NCBI GenBank assembly: GCA_910587905.1 | Contig: CAJUOF010000236.1 | Location: 1-5,800, forward strand | Length of the DNA: 5,800 nucleotides | Source: an uncultured Lachnospiraceae bacterium | GTDB taxonomy: Bacteria > Bacillota_A > Clostridia > Lachnospirales > Lachnospiraceae | Direction: 5' to 3' | Part shown: positions 1-5,800 of the stretch, in pieces | Numbering within the stretch: position 1 is the first letter of the stretch | Layout: each line of letters starts with the position of its first letter | Translations under genes and position numbers: made by a program | Notes under the pieces: generated by a model | What the model was told of the DNA's origin: nothing | The model's database searches: none | Seen by the model: only the letters and a program-made list of their open reading frames with translations

Positions 1-3000
1 AGCATTGCTCAGAAAAAGCTGGAAAGCGAACAGCAGAACCTTCTTAGGGTAACGGACATTTTGACAGAACTGGAAAAGCAGGTGGGGCCTTTGGAGGAGC
101 AGTCCGCAAAGGCAAGAGAGTACCTGCGGTTTCGGGAGGAATTAAAAAATCTGGACATGCAGAGCTTCCGGCTGGAAAACGCTGCCCAGAGAAAACGGCT
201 GGCGGAGGTTGCAGCGCACATCGGCACGGTGTCGGAGCAGCTTTCCGGGAAGCGGTCGGAGGCGGCCGAGTTAAAGACCGGTTATGATCGTCTGGCGGAG
301 GAAATTTCGGGACTGGACGCGCGCCTTTCCAAACACAGAGATGCCTTAAACGACGGAAAGGTCCGGACAGAATCCATGGAGGGCCAGATCCGCGTGTTGG
401 AGGAGCAGATCCGCACGGATTCAGGAAATCAGGAACGGATTCAGACAAGGCTCCTGGCCATTGAGGGGGAGCTTGAGAAGAAGGAGGCGGACAGGACTGC
501 CTTTGCAGAGCAGAAGGGGGACTTAAATGAGCGGCTGGACCAGTTGGACGACGCCCAGGAAGCATTAAAAGAAGAGATTGCTGGGGACGAGGAGCGCCTC
601 CATGGGCTAGAATTTGAAATCGAGAGCCGCCGGGGAAGTATTTTAAATTCCATGAATGACAGGGCGTCCCTTGGAGCCAGGGAAGAGCGGTTTGAAACCT
701 TGAGGGAGCAAAATACCCAGAGGAAAAAAGAGCTGGAGGCCCGGATGCTCAAGGTAAAGAGTGAGGAGGAGGCCAGGCACCAGGAGGAAGCCCAGATTGA
801 GGGGGAGATTCGAGAGCTGGAGACAGAGCTTGCTCAGTTAAAGAAGACGTTTGCAAAAGCTCAGGCGGCCAGCAAGGAGGCGGAGGAGGACTCTTACCGG
901 GAAAACAAGAACCTGAACCAGAAACAGCAGGAATATCATACCCTGCGGACAAAGCTGGAATCCCTCCGGAACCTGTCGGAGCGGTACGAGGGATACGGAA
1001 ACAGTATCCGAAGGGTCATGGAGGTGAAGGGCTCCATGCCGGGGATCATCGGTGTGGTGGCGGATCTTTTGGAGACGCCGAAGGAGTATGAGACAGCCAT
1101 CGAGACGGCTCTCGGAGGCTCCATCCAAAACATTGTCACCGACTCGGAGGCCACGGCGAAGAACCTGATCGGCTATCTGAAAAAACACAAATTCGGCAGG
1201 GCGACCTTCCTGCCCCTCTCCAGCATTACGGCCAGGGGGGGCTTTTCGAAAAAAGAGGCCCTCTCCGAGGCGGGGGTGGTGGGTCTTGCCCACACGCTGG
1301 TGAAGGTGAAGGGGGGCTACGACCGGCTGGCGGAATACCTGCTGGGGCGGATTCTGGTGGTGGACAACATCGACCATGCCATCGCCATTTCCCGGAAATA
1401 TCAGTATTCGCTGCGGATCGTGACCCTGGAGGGCGAGCTTCTGGCGGCGGGCGGCTCCATGACCGGAGGCGCATTCAAAAACAGCAGCAACCTGCTGGGA
1501 AGAAAACGGGAATTAGAAGAATTGGAGCGGGCCATGAATCAGGCTCTTTCCCAGTGCGACCAGATAGGGGAACGGGCGGAGGCAGCAAAGAAGAGACTGA
1601 AAGAATTCCAGGAAACCATGGAAAAGAGCAGGGAGGCAGGCCAGACGGCGAGGGTGAAGCTTTCCTCCCTTGCGGCAAATCTTTCTGCGGTAAAGGAAAA
1701 GGTACAGGAGATTGCCGTCGGCTATGAGGACATCCGGCTGGAGGGACGGAAGCTTGCGGAGGAGCTCAAAAAGATTGACGAGGGGAAAGCCGCTTTAAAG
1801 ACGGAGACGGAATGTTTGGAGGCAAAAAACAAAGAGTACGAGCAGGAAATTGCCTCTCTGGAAGCAGAGGCCGGGAAGGTGAGAGAGACGAGGGCCGAGC
1901 GCAGAGAGCGGCTCAGACAGGCGGAGCTTGATTTTTCGTCTCTTTCCCAGAAAGACAATTTTGTCCTGGAAAACATTCGCCGGGTAGCGGGGGAAATCGA
2001 GGCTTTGTTTGCGGAGCGGGCATCCCAGAAGGCGGAGCTTGACCGGTGCGCCCGCTCTTCGGAGGAAAAGACAGAGGAAATTGGTCGGATTCGGGAAGAG
2101 ATCGCCGAAAAAAAGCAGGAGGCGAAGCAGCTTACGGAGGCTATCTCAGAGTACACGGGGAGACGGGAGGAGTGCCAGAAGGAGCAGAGCAGCTTTTTTG
2201 AGAAGCAGGAATCCATGTCCGGGGAGATCGCAAGGCTGGACAAGGAGCTTTACCGGCTGGAGGGTCAGAAGGAAAAGTGCGAGGAAGCCATGGAACAGCA
2301 GATCCAATATCTGTGGGAGGAATATGAGCTGACTCCGTCGGAAGCGGCCCAGACAGAGGTTCCGGAGGACGCAACCGTTGCCTCCATACGAAAGCAGATC
2401 GGGGCCTTAAAGCAGGCCATCAGGGATCTGGGAGCGGTCAACGTGAACGCCATCGAGGATTACAAAGAGATCTCGGAGCGGTATTTCTTTATGAAGGCTC
2501 AGCACGACGACCTGAAGGAGGCGGAAGAGAGCCTGATCCAGGTCATCGAGGAGCTGGACGAGGGTATGCGCCGCCAGTTTGAGGAAAAATTCCGGGATAT
2601 CAAGGCGGAGTTTGACGCCGTGTTCAAGGAACTCTTTGGCGGCGGCAAGGGAACCCTGGAGCTTGTGGAGGGGGAGGACCTTCTGGAAGCGGGGATCCAG
2701 ATTATCGCCCAGCCGCCGGGGAAGAAGCTGCAGAATATGATGCAGCTCTCCGGTGGGGAGAAGGCACTCACGGCCATCAGCGTCCTCTTTGCCATCCAGA
2801 ACTTAAAGCCATCGCCCTTCTGTCTTCTGGATGAGATCGAGGCGGCCCTGGACGACAGCAACGTGGGCCGGTATGCGGCCTATCTCGGGAAGCTGAAGAA
2901 GAACACCCAGTTTATCGTCATCACCCACAGAAGGGGGACCATGCTGGTGGCGGACCGGCTCTACGGCATTACCATGCAGGAAAAAGGAGTGTCCACCATG

Positions 3001-3033
3001 GTGCCGGTGGATTTGACGGAGCAGACGGCATAG
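1..3033 (+). CDS. smc: Chromosome segregation protein SMC, 5'-truncated by window edge
   Basis: SMC is the ATPase core of the bacterial condensin complex with ScpA and ScpB (neither in this window). It organises and helps segregate the chromosome. The frame is open from base 1, so the gene begins upstream; the TTG at 61 is internal and not a start. The visible part is 1010 residues. Against a family length near 1190, about 175 residues are missing, including the Walker A motif. Window residues about 15-325 are a charged Glu/Lys/Arg-rich coiled coil. Residues about 328-490 are the hinge, ending in GGSMTGG (484-490). A second coiled coil follows to about 850. The C-terminal ABC head shows the signature LSGGE (916-920), Walker B FCLLDE (Asp944, Glu945), D-loop ALDD and switch His976 in VITHRRGTM. 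All visible catalytic residues are intact and there is no frameshift. Identification is firm. Confidence 0.97.
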   Translation, partial: SIAQKKLESEQQNLLRVTDILTELEKQVGPLEEQSAKAREYLRFREELKNLDMQSFRLENAAQRKRLAEVAAHIGTVSEQLSGKRSEAAELKTGYDRLAEEISGLDARLSKHRDALNDGKVRTESMEGQIRVLEEQIRTDSGNQERIQTRLLAIEGELEKKEADRTAFAEQKGDLNERLDQLDDAQEALKEEIAGDEERLHGLEFEIESRRGSILNSMNDRASLGAREERFETLREQNTQRKKELEARMLKVKSEEEARHQEEAQIEGEIRELETELAQLKKTFAKAQAASKEAEEDSYRENKNLNQKQQEYHTLRTKLESLRNLSERYEGYGNSIRRVMEVKGSMPGIIGVVADLLETPKEYETAIETALGGSIQNIVTDSEATAKNLIGYLKKHKFGRATFLPLSSITARGGFSKKEALSEAGVVGLAHTLVKVKGGYDRLAEYLLGRILVVDNIDHAIAISRKYQYSLRIVTLEGELLAAGGSMTGGAFKNSSNLLGRKRELEELERAMNQALSQCDQIGERAEAAKKRLKEFQETMEKSREAGQTARVKLSSLAANLSAVKEKVQEIAVGYEDIRLEGRKLAEELKKIDEGKAALKTETECLEAKNKEYEQEIASLEAEAGKVRETRAERRERLRQAELDFSSLSQKDNFVLENIRRVAGEIEALFAERASQKAELDRCARSSEEKTEEIGRIREEIAEKKQEAKQLTEAISEYTGRREECQKEQSSFFEKQESMSGEIARLDKELYRLEGQKEKCEEAMEQQIQYLWEEYELTPSEAAQTEVPEDATVASIRKQIGALKQAIRDLGAVNVNAIEDYKEISERYFFMKAQHDDLKEAEESLIQVIEELDEGMRRQFEEKFRDIKAEFDAVFKELFGGGKGTLELVEGEDLLEAGIQIIAQPPGKKLQNMMQLSGGEKALTAISVLFAIQNLKPSPFCLLDEIEAALDDSNVGRYAAYLGKLKKNTQFIVITHRRGTMLVADRLYGITMQEKGVSTMVPVDLTEQTA

Positions 3034-3041
3034 GAGGACAC

Positions 3042-3072
3042 ATAACCTGAGGCTATGGCAGTCTTAGGTTAT
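3042..3072 (+). terminator. Hairpin after smc, possible weak intrinsic terminator
   Basis: An inverted repeat begins 8 nt after the smc stop. ATAACCTGAGGCT (3042-3054) pairs with AGTCTTAGGTTAT (3060-3072) over 13 bp, with two G-U wobbles and a 5-nt loop. The sequence after it, AGTTATTTG, is only moderately U-rich, so it falls short of a textbook Rho-independent terminator. Its position between the smc stop and a separate ftsY promoter supports a role in attenuating read-through or protecting the smc 3' end. The structure is seen directly; termination is inferred. Confidence 0.5.
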
Positions 3073-3078
3073 AGTTAT

Positions 3079-3107
3079 TTGACAGAATGGCAGAACAGGT
3101 GTACTAT
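3079..3107 (+). promoter_or_regulatory. Sigma-A type promoter for ftsY
   Basis: A perfect -35 hexamer TTGACA (3079-3084) is followed after exactly 17 nt by the -10 candidate TACTAT (3102-3107). This keeps the key second A and final T of TATAAT. Transcription would start near 3113-3115, giving a leader of under 20 nt that just includes the ribosome binding site. The boxes sit in an AT-rich stretch unlike the GC-rich genes around it. The promoter would also serve ilvA if the two genes are co-transcribed. Confidence 0.72.
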
Positions 3108-3116
3108 TATTAGAAT

Positions 3117-3126
3117 AGAGGAGGTG
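3117..3126 (+). promoter_or_regulatory. Ribosome binding site of ftsY
   Basis: AGAGGAGGTG is almost fully complementary to the 3' end of 16S rRNA. The GGAGG core (3120-3124) is 7 nt from the ATG at 3132, which fixes the ftsY start. Confidence 0.9.
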
Positions 3127-3131
3127 CGTGT

Positions 3132-4061
3132 ATGAGCCAGGGAAAGAAAGGGATTTTCGGACGGCTGGTGGCAGGACTTAGCAAAACCAGAAACAACATC
3201 GTGGCGGGGATCGACTCGATTTTCAGCGGATTTTCGGCCATTGATGACGATTTTTATGAAGAGATTGAAGAGACTCTGATCATGGGGGATATCGGGATCC
3301 ATGCGACGGAAGCCATTATCGAGGATCTGAAAGCAAAAGTGAAGGAGCAGAAGATCAAGGAGCCTTCGGAGTGCAAGGCACTTCTCATTGACACCATCAA
3401 GCGCCAGATGGATTTGGGAGAAAATGCCTATGAGTTTGAAAACCGCCGGTCGGTGGTGCTGGTCATCGGCGTCAACGGAGTGGGAAAGACCACGTCCATC
3501 GGAAAGCTGGCGGGACAGCTTAAGGATCAGGGAAAGAAGGTGCTCTTGGCGGCCGCCGACACCTTCCGGGCCGCTGCCATCGAACAGCTCACGGAGTGGG
3601 CGAACCGGGCCGGCGTGGACATCATCGCCCAGCAGGAGGGCTCGGACCCGGCGGCAGTGGTTTATGATGCAGTCTCTGCAGCTAAGGCCAGGAATGCGGA
3701 CGTACTCCTCTGTGATACGGCGGGTCGTCTCCACAATAAGAAAAATCTGATGGAAGAGCTTCGAAAGATCCATCGGATCATCGACAAGGAATATCCGGAC
3801 GCTTATCGGGAGACATTGGTAGTATTGGACGGAACTACAGGCCAAAATGCTTTGGAGCAGGCCAGGCAGTTCAGAGAGGTGGCCGATATCACGGGCATCA
3901 TCCTGACAAAGCTTGACGGCACGGCCAAGGGAGGCATTGCGGTGGCCATCCAGGCGGAGCTTGGGATTCCGGTGAAATATATCGGTATCGGGGAACAGAT
4001 GGATGACCTCCAAAAGTTCAACCCGGATGAGTTTGTAAATGCACTGTTTACGAGAGAGTAA
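3132..4061 (+). CDS. ftsY: Signal recognition particle receptor FtsY (SRP-GTPase)
   Basis: FtsY is the membrane-associated receptor that docks ribosome-SRP (Ffh) complexes. It releases nascent membrane proteins to the Sec translocon through mutual GTP hydrolysis with Ffh. The protein has 309 residues. Residues 1-30 form a basic amphipathic targeting helix (IFGRLVAGLSKTR), and about 30-100 are the helical N domain. The G domain shows the P-loop GVNGVGKT (113-120), the SRP-GTPase insertion-box motif DTFRAAA (143-149), DTAGR (195-199), DGTTGQ (233-238), guanine-specificity TKLD (259-262), and the closing GIGE...DDL..F motif (285-296). There is no long acidic A domain of the E. coli kind, as is usual in Firmicutes. 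The ATG is set by a strong ribosome binding site. It follows smc by 98 nt and appears to have its own promoter. All motifs are intact. Confidence 0.98.
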   Translation: MSQGKKGIFGRLVAGLSKTRNNIVAGIDSIFSGFSAIDDDFYEEIEETLIMGDIGIHATEAIIEDLKAKVKEQKIKEPSECKALLIDTIKRQMDLGENAYEFENRRSVVLVIGVNGVGKTTSIGKLAGQLKDQGKKVLLAAADTFRAAAIEQLTEWANRAGVDIIAQQEGSDPAAVVYDAVSAAKARNADVLLCDTAGRLHNKKNLMEELRKIHRIIDKEYPDAYRETLVVLDGTTGQNALEQARQFREVADITGIILTKLDGTAKGGIAVAIQAELGIPVKYIGIGEQMDDLQKFNPDEFVNALFTRE

Positions 4062-4064
4062 TCA

Positions 4065-4097
4065 GCCGGTTTTGGCCGGCGGCGCAGTGGGTGCGCC
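4065..4097 (+). other. Two abutting hairpins in the ftsY-ilvA gap
   Basis: GCCGG (4065-4069) pairs with CCGGC (4076-4080) across a 6-nt loop. Directly next to it, GGCGCA (4081-4086) pairs with TGCGCC (4092-4097) across a GTGGG loop. The second stem ends at the base just before the ilvA ribosome binding site. There is no U tract, so a terminator is unlikely. The stems are short but almost purely G-C. They could stabilise a processed ilvA message or affect ribosome loading, which is inference only. The leader is far too short for a T-box. Confidence 0.45.
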
Positions 4098-4106
4098 AGA
4101 AGGAGG
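4098..4106 (+). promoter_or_regulatory. Ribosome binding site that decides the ilvA start
   Basis: AGAAGGAGG places its GGAGG core (4102-4106) 5 nt before the ATG at 4112. The in-frame GTG at 4091 lies upstream of this site and inside the second leader hairpin, with no ribosome binding site of its own. The ATG at 4112 is therefore the start. Confidence 0.88.
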
Positions 4107-4111
4107 AAAAA

Positions 4112-5338
4112 ATGCTGACACTTGAAAAGTTTGAGGAGGCGGCGGAGGTCGTCGGCCGGGTTACGTTAGAGACAAAGCTGGTTTACAGTGAGTATTTCAG
4201 CGAGATTACCGGGAACAAGGTGTACTTAAAGCCGGAGAACATGCAGTACACGGGGGCCTACAAGGTTCGGGGCGCTTATTATAAGATCAGCACCCTCAGT
4301 GAGGAAGAGCGGAGCAAGGGGCTCATCACGGCTTCCGCCGGGAACCACGCCCAGGGGGTCGCCTATGCGGCCAAGAAGTTCGGGGTGAAGGCGGTGGTGG
4401 TCATGCCCACGACAACACCTCTCATGAAAGTGAACCGGACAAAGAGCTACGGGGCCGAGGTGATTCTCCACGGGGATGTCTACGACGAGGCCTGCGAGCA
4501 TGCCCTCAGGCTGGCGGATGAGAACGGCTATACCTTTATCCATCCCTTCAACGACCTGTCTGTGGCCACCGGCCAGGGAACCATCGCCATGGAGATTGTC
4601 AAGGAGCTTCCCACGGTGGATTATATTCTCTGTCCCATCGGCGGCGGCGGGCTCTGCACCGGCGTCTCCACCCTGGCAAAGCTTTTGAATCCCAATATCA
4701 AGGTGATCGGCGTGGAACCGGCCGGGGCCAACTGCATGCAGGAGTCCGTCCGCCAGGGGCAGGTGGTGACCCTTCCGAAGGTCAACACCATCGCCGACGG
4801 CACGGCGGTGAAGACGCCCGGGGATCTTCTGCTTCCCTACATCGAGCAGAATGTGGACGATATCATCACGGTGGAGGATGAGGAATTGATCGTGGCTTTC
4901 CTGGACATGGTGGAGAATCACAAGATGGTGGCGGAAAATTCCGGCCTGCTCACCATTGCGGCCTTAAAGCACCTGGATGCGGCGGGCAAGAAGGTGGTCT
5001 CCATCATCAGCGGCGGAAACATGGACGTGATCACCATGTCCTCCATCGTCCAGCACGGCCTGATCCAGAGGGGACGGATCTTCACGGTGTCTGTGCTCCT
5101 GCCGGACAAGCCCGGTGAGCTGGTCAACGTGGCCTCCGTTATCGCCAGGATGCAGGGGAACGTCATCAAGCTGGAGCACAACCAGTTTGTGAGCATCAAC
5201 CGGAATGACGCCGTGGAGCTTCGGATCACCCTGGAGGCCTTCGGCATCGAGCACAGGGATCAGATCGTGGCGGAGCTGGAGAAGGGCGGATACCGGCCCA
5301 AGGTGGTGAAGCAGAAAGGGATCTACCAGGGGGCGTAA
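4112..5338 (+). CDS. ilvA: Threonine ammonia-lyase (threonine dehydratase) with one ACT domain
   Basis: This cytosolic PLP enzyme converts L-threonine to 2-oxobutanoate and ammonia. That is the first step of isoleucine synthesis, or of threonine catabolism in TdcB-type enzymes. From the ATG at 4112 it has 408 residues. The fold type II catalytic domain covers about 1-318. It shows the Schiff-base lysine Lys51 in GAYKVRGAYYK, the cofactor loop ASAGNHAQG (74-82), the phosphate-binding glycine loop PIGGGGL (175-181), and SGGN (300-303) near the pyridine nitrogen. An ACT domain spans about 322-400 with PDKPGEL (331-337). This short single-ACT form differs from the roughly 500-residue E. coli IlvA with two ACT-like modules, so its allosteric effector cannot be read from sequence. 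Threonine is the likely substrate, though serine is often a side substrate. It lies 50 nt after ftsY with no visible promoter, so co-transcription is likely. Confidence 0.93.
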   Translation: MLTLEKFEEAAEVVGRVTLETKLVYSEYFSEITGNKVYLKPENMQYTGAYKVRGAYYKISTLSEEERSKGLITASAGNHAQGVAYAAKKFGVKAVVVMPTTTPLMKVNRTKSYGAEVILHGDVYDEACEHALRLADENGYTFIHPFNDLSVATGQGTIAMEIVKELPTVDYILCPIGGGGLCTGVSTLAKLLNPNIKVIGVEPAGANCMQESVRQGQVVTLPKVNTIADGTAVKTPGDLLLPYIEQNVDDIITVEDEELIVAFLDMVENHKMVAENSGLLTIAALKHLDAAGKKVVSIISGGNMDVITMSSIVQHGLIQRGRIFTVSVLLPDKPGELVNVASVIARMQGNVIKLEHNQFVSINRNDAVELRITLEAFGIEHRDQIVAELEKGGYRPKVVKQKGIYQGA

Positions 5339-5355
5339 GCGGAAGATGTGGGACG

Positions 5356-5385
5356 CCCGTCCGGGAAGGTTCGTTTTCGGACGGG
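5356..5385 (+). terminator. Strong hairpin 17 nt after the ilvA stop, candidate terminator
   Basis: CCCGTCCGGGAA (5356-5367) pairs with TTTTCGGACGGG (5374-5385) over 12 bp, including two G-U pairs, with a GGTTCG loop. The distance from the ilvA stop suits a terminator. However, the run of T lies inside the stem and the bases that follow are GC-rich, so it lacks the usual U tract. It may act as a 3' stabiliser or need a factor. Its last three bases are also the first three of the large palindrome, so the two structures compete. Confidence 0.4.
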
Positions 5386-5558
5386 GCGCCGGCGGTTCCG
5401 TCCCTTCCGGACACGTTCGGTTTGACGAATTTTCCTGCGCCGCTTATCTGCAGGCAATTTTACTGCTAATGAGGCGGGCAGCGAAAATTGCCTGCGCTAT
5501 GCTCGGAAAATTCGCCAAACCTCCTATCGTCCGTCAGGGAAGGAACCGCCGGCGCCCC
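5383..5558. repeat. 176-nt imperfect palindrome, REP/MITE-like or structured RNA element
   Basis: The two arms pair along their whole length. From outside in the paired blocks are: 5383-5399 with 5542-5558 (17 bp, perfect); 5401-5405 with 5536-5540; CGGAC 5408-5412 with 5529-5533; GGTTTG 5419-5424 with 5516-5521; CGAATTTTCC 5426-5435 with 5505-5514; GCAGGCAATTTT 5450-5461 with 5484-5495; and CTGC 5463-5466 with 5478-5481. This makes 59 paired positions around an 11-nt apical loop (5467-5477), with small internal loops and one larger one (5436-5449 against 5496-5504). The ends are GC-rich and the middle blocks AT-rich. No transposase is present and no clear target duplication is visible. As RNA it would form one long rod; as DNA it resembles a non-autonomous palindromic element. 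Copy number cannot be judged from one window. Confidence 0.85.
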
Positions 5559-5800
5559 TGCCAATAAAGGTAGGGAATGGCCCGGACAGGCTGCCCACTG
5601 GAAGGAGAGAAAGTGACGTTTGGTGGAACGGGCAATTGCGCCGTGCAGGGGATTGCGGAAGATTCTGCCAATATTTCCGGAAAAAGCCCTTTGCGCCGTG
5701 GAGGCAAGACCAGGGAAGGCAGGAGGGATTCTTTCCCGAGTGGCTTCTGTGGTTCTGGGCTTGTCGGAACGGTTGGCGTGACAGGCTTTGGACGGACATA
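5559..5800. other. Unassigned region after the palindrome
   Basis: No recognisable protein family, tRNA, convincing promoter or U-tract terminator is visible in these 242 nt. The stretch contains a perfect 10-bp palindrome TTTCCGGAAA (5674-5683). It also has a near-repeated 14-mer, TTGCGCCGTG plus one variable base plus AGG, at 5636-5649 and 5691-5704. The 55-nt offset between the copies is not a multiple of three, so the pair does not reflect a repeated peptide. The weak GTG-started frame at 5613 is listed separately. The region may be intergenic, a remnant, or part of a larger element that includes the palindrome. Confidence 0.4.
5613..5800 (+). CDS. Possible start of a small or downstream protein, 3'-truncated, doubtful
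   Basis: A GTG at 5613 has a good ribosome binding site, AAGGAG (5602-5607), 5 nt upstream. The frame stays open to the window edge, giving at least 62 residues. The product begins MTFGGTGNCAVQG and is rich in Gly, Arg, Ser and Thr, with no recognised domain, signal peptide or membrane segment. I do not recognise it. Frames in GC-rich DNA often stay open this long by chance, and two other frames across the stretch are also largely open. The ribosome binding site is the only positive evidence. Confidence 0.2.
   Translation, partial: MTFGGTGNCAVQGIAEDSANISGKSPLRRGGKTREGRRDSFPSGFCGSGLVGTVGVTGFGRT

Noticed and set aside
61..63. TTG as the smc start
   Set aside because: The same frame is open back to base 1 and encodes SMC-like coiled coil there (KKLESEQQNLLRV), so the gene starts upstream of the window.
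3055..3135. 26-codon frame between smc and ftsY, ending in an ATGA overlap with the ftsY start
   Set aside because: The overlap would fit translational coupling. But the only Shine-Dalgarno match (3032-3037) is 17 nt from its ATG, the ATG lies in the hairpin loop, and the frame contains the ftsY promoter, so transcripts from that promoter would omit its start.
3075..4013. 312-codon antisense frame opposite ftsY
   Set aside because: It mirrors the strongly conserved ftsY coding sequence, has no recognised domain, and is explained by the codon bias of the sense gene.
4062..4111. T-box or leader-peptide attenuator for ilvA
   Set aside because: The gap is only 50 nt, with no T-box core, no run of Ile codons and no terminator with a U tract.
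5346..5567. 73-codon + strand frame spanning the whole palindrome
   Set aside because: It coincides with the inverted repeat, and its sequence is explained by the two arms being read in turn. The GGAAG before its ATG directly abuts the codon, with no proper spacing. No domain is recognisable. Palindromic elements often leave frames open by chance.
5558..5673. Direct repeats CTGCCAATA (5558-5566, 5665-5673) and CAGGGAAGG (5535-5543, 5711-5719)
   Set aside because: Each is only 9 nt with unrelated flanks and different spacing. They could be target duplications or binding sites but are also plausible by chance in a region of biased composition.
5524..5799. 91-codon minus-strand frame at the right edge
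   Set aside because: It runs into the right palindrome arm, lacks a recognisable domain, and its composition (Ser, Pro, Arg, His) is typical of antisense frames in GC-rich DNA. Its start at 5799 is too close to the edge to judge a ribosome binding site.

Overview
The window looks like a chromosomal housekeeping segment from a GC-rich member of the Firmicutes, most likely class Clostridia and plausibly the Lachnospiraceae (Clostridium cluster XIVa). This rests on the smc-ftsY gene order, strong AGGAGG-type ribosome binding sites, an FtsY without the acidic A domain, and a short threonine ammonia-lyase with one ACT domain. The family-level assignment is inference. All three confident genes lie on the + strand.

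Layout. Positions 1-3033 carry the chromosome-condensation ATPase gene smc. It is cut at the left edge, so the N-terminal Walker A half of the head (about 175 residues) is missing. The 98-nt gap to ftsY (3034-3131) holds a 13-bp hairpin, then a promoter with a perfect TTGACA box, then a near-perfect Shine-Dalgarno sequence. ftsY (3132-4061) encodes the signal recognition particle receptor. A 50-nt gap with two abutting small hairpins leads to ilvA (4112-5338), encoding a PLP-dependent threonine ammonia-lyase with a C-terminal ACT domain.

The last 462 nt (5339-5800) hold no confident gene. They contain a strong hairpin soon after the ilvA stop, overlapping a 176-nt imperfect palindrome (5383-5558) with 59 paired positions. 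The palindrome is the most unusual object here and looks like either a dispersed palindromic (REP/MITE-like) element or a structured 3' RNA. Beyond it is about 240 nt of unassigned sequence, with one weak GTG-started open frame running off the right edge.

Working together: smc acts in chromosome organisation and ftsY in co-translational membrane targeting. Their adjacency is common in Firmicutes, but here ftsY appears to have its own promoter. ilvA has no evident promoter and probably rides on the ftsY transcript, with the structured region after it as the likely end of the unit. No defence system, CRISPR array, tRNA, rRNA or transposase gene was found.
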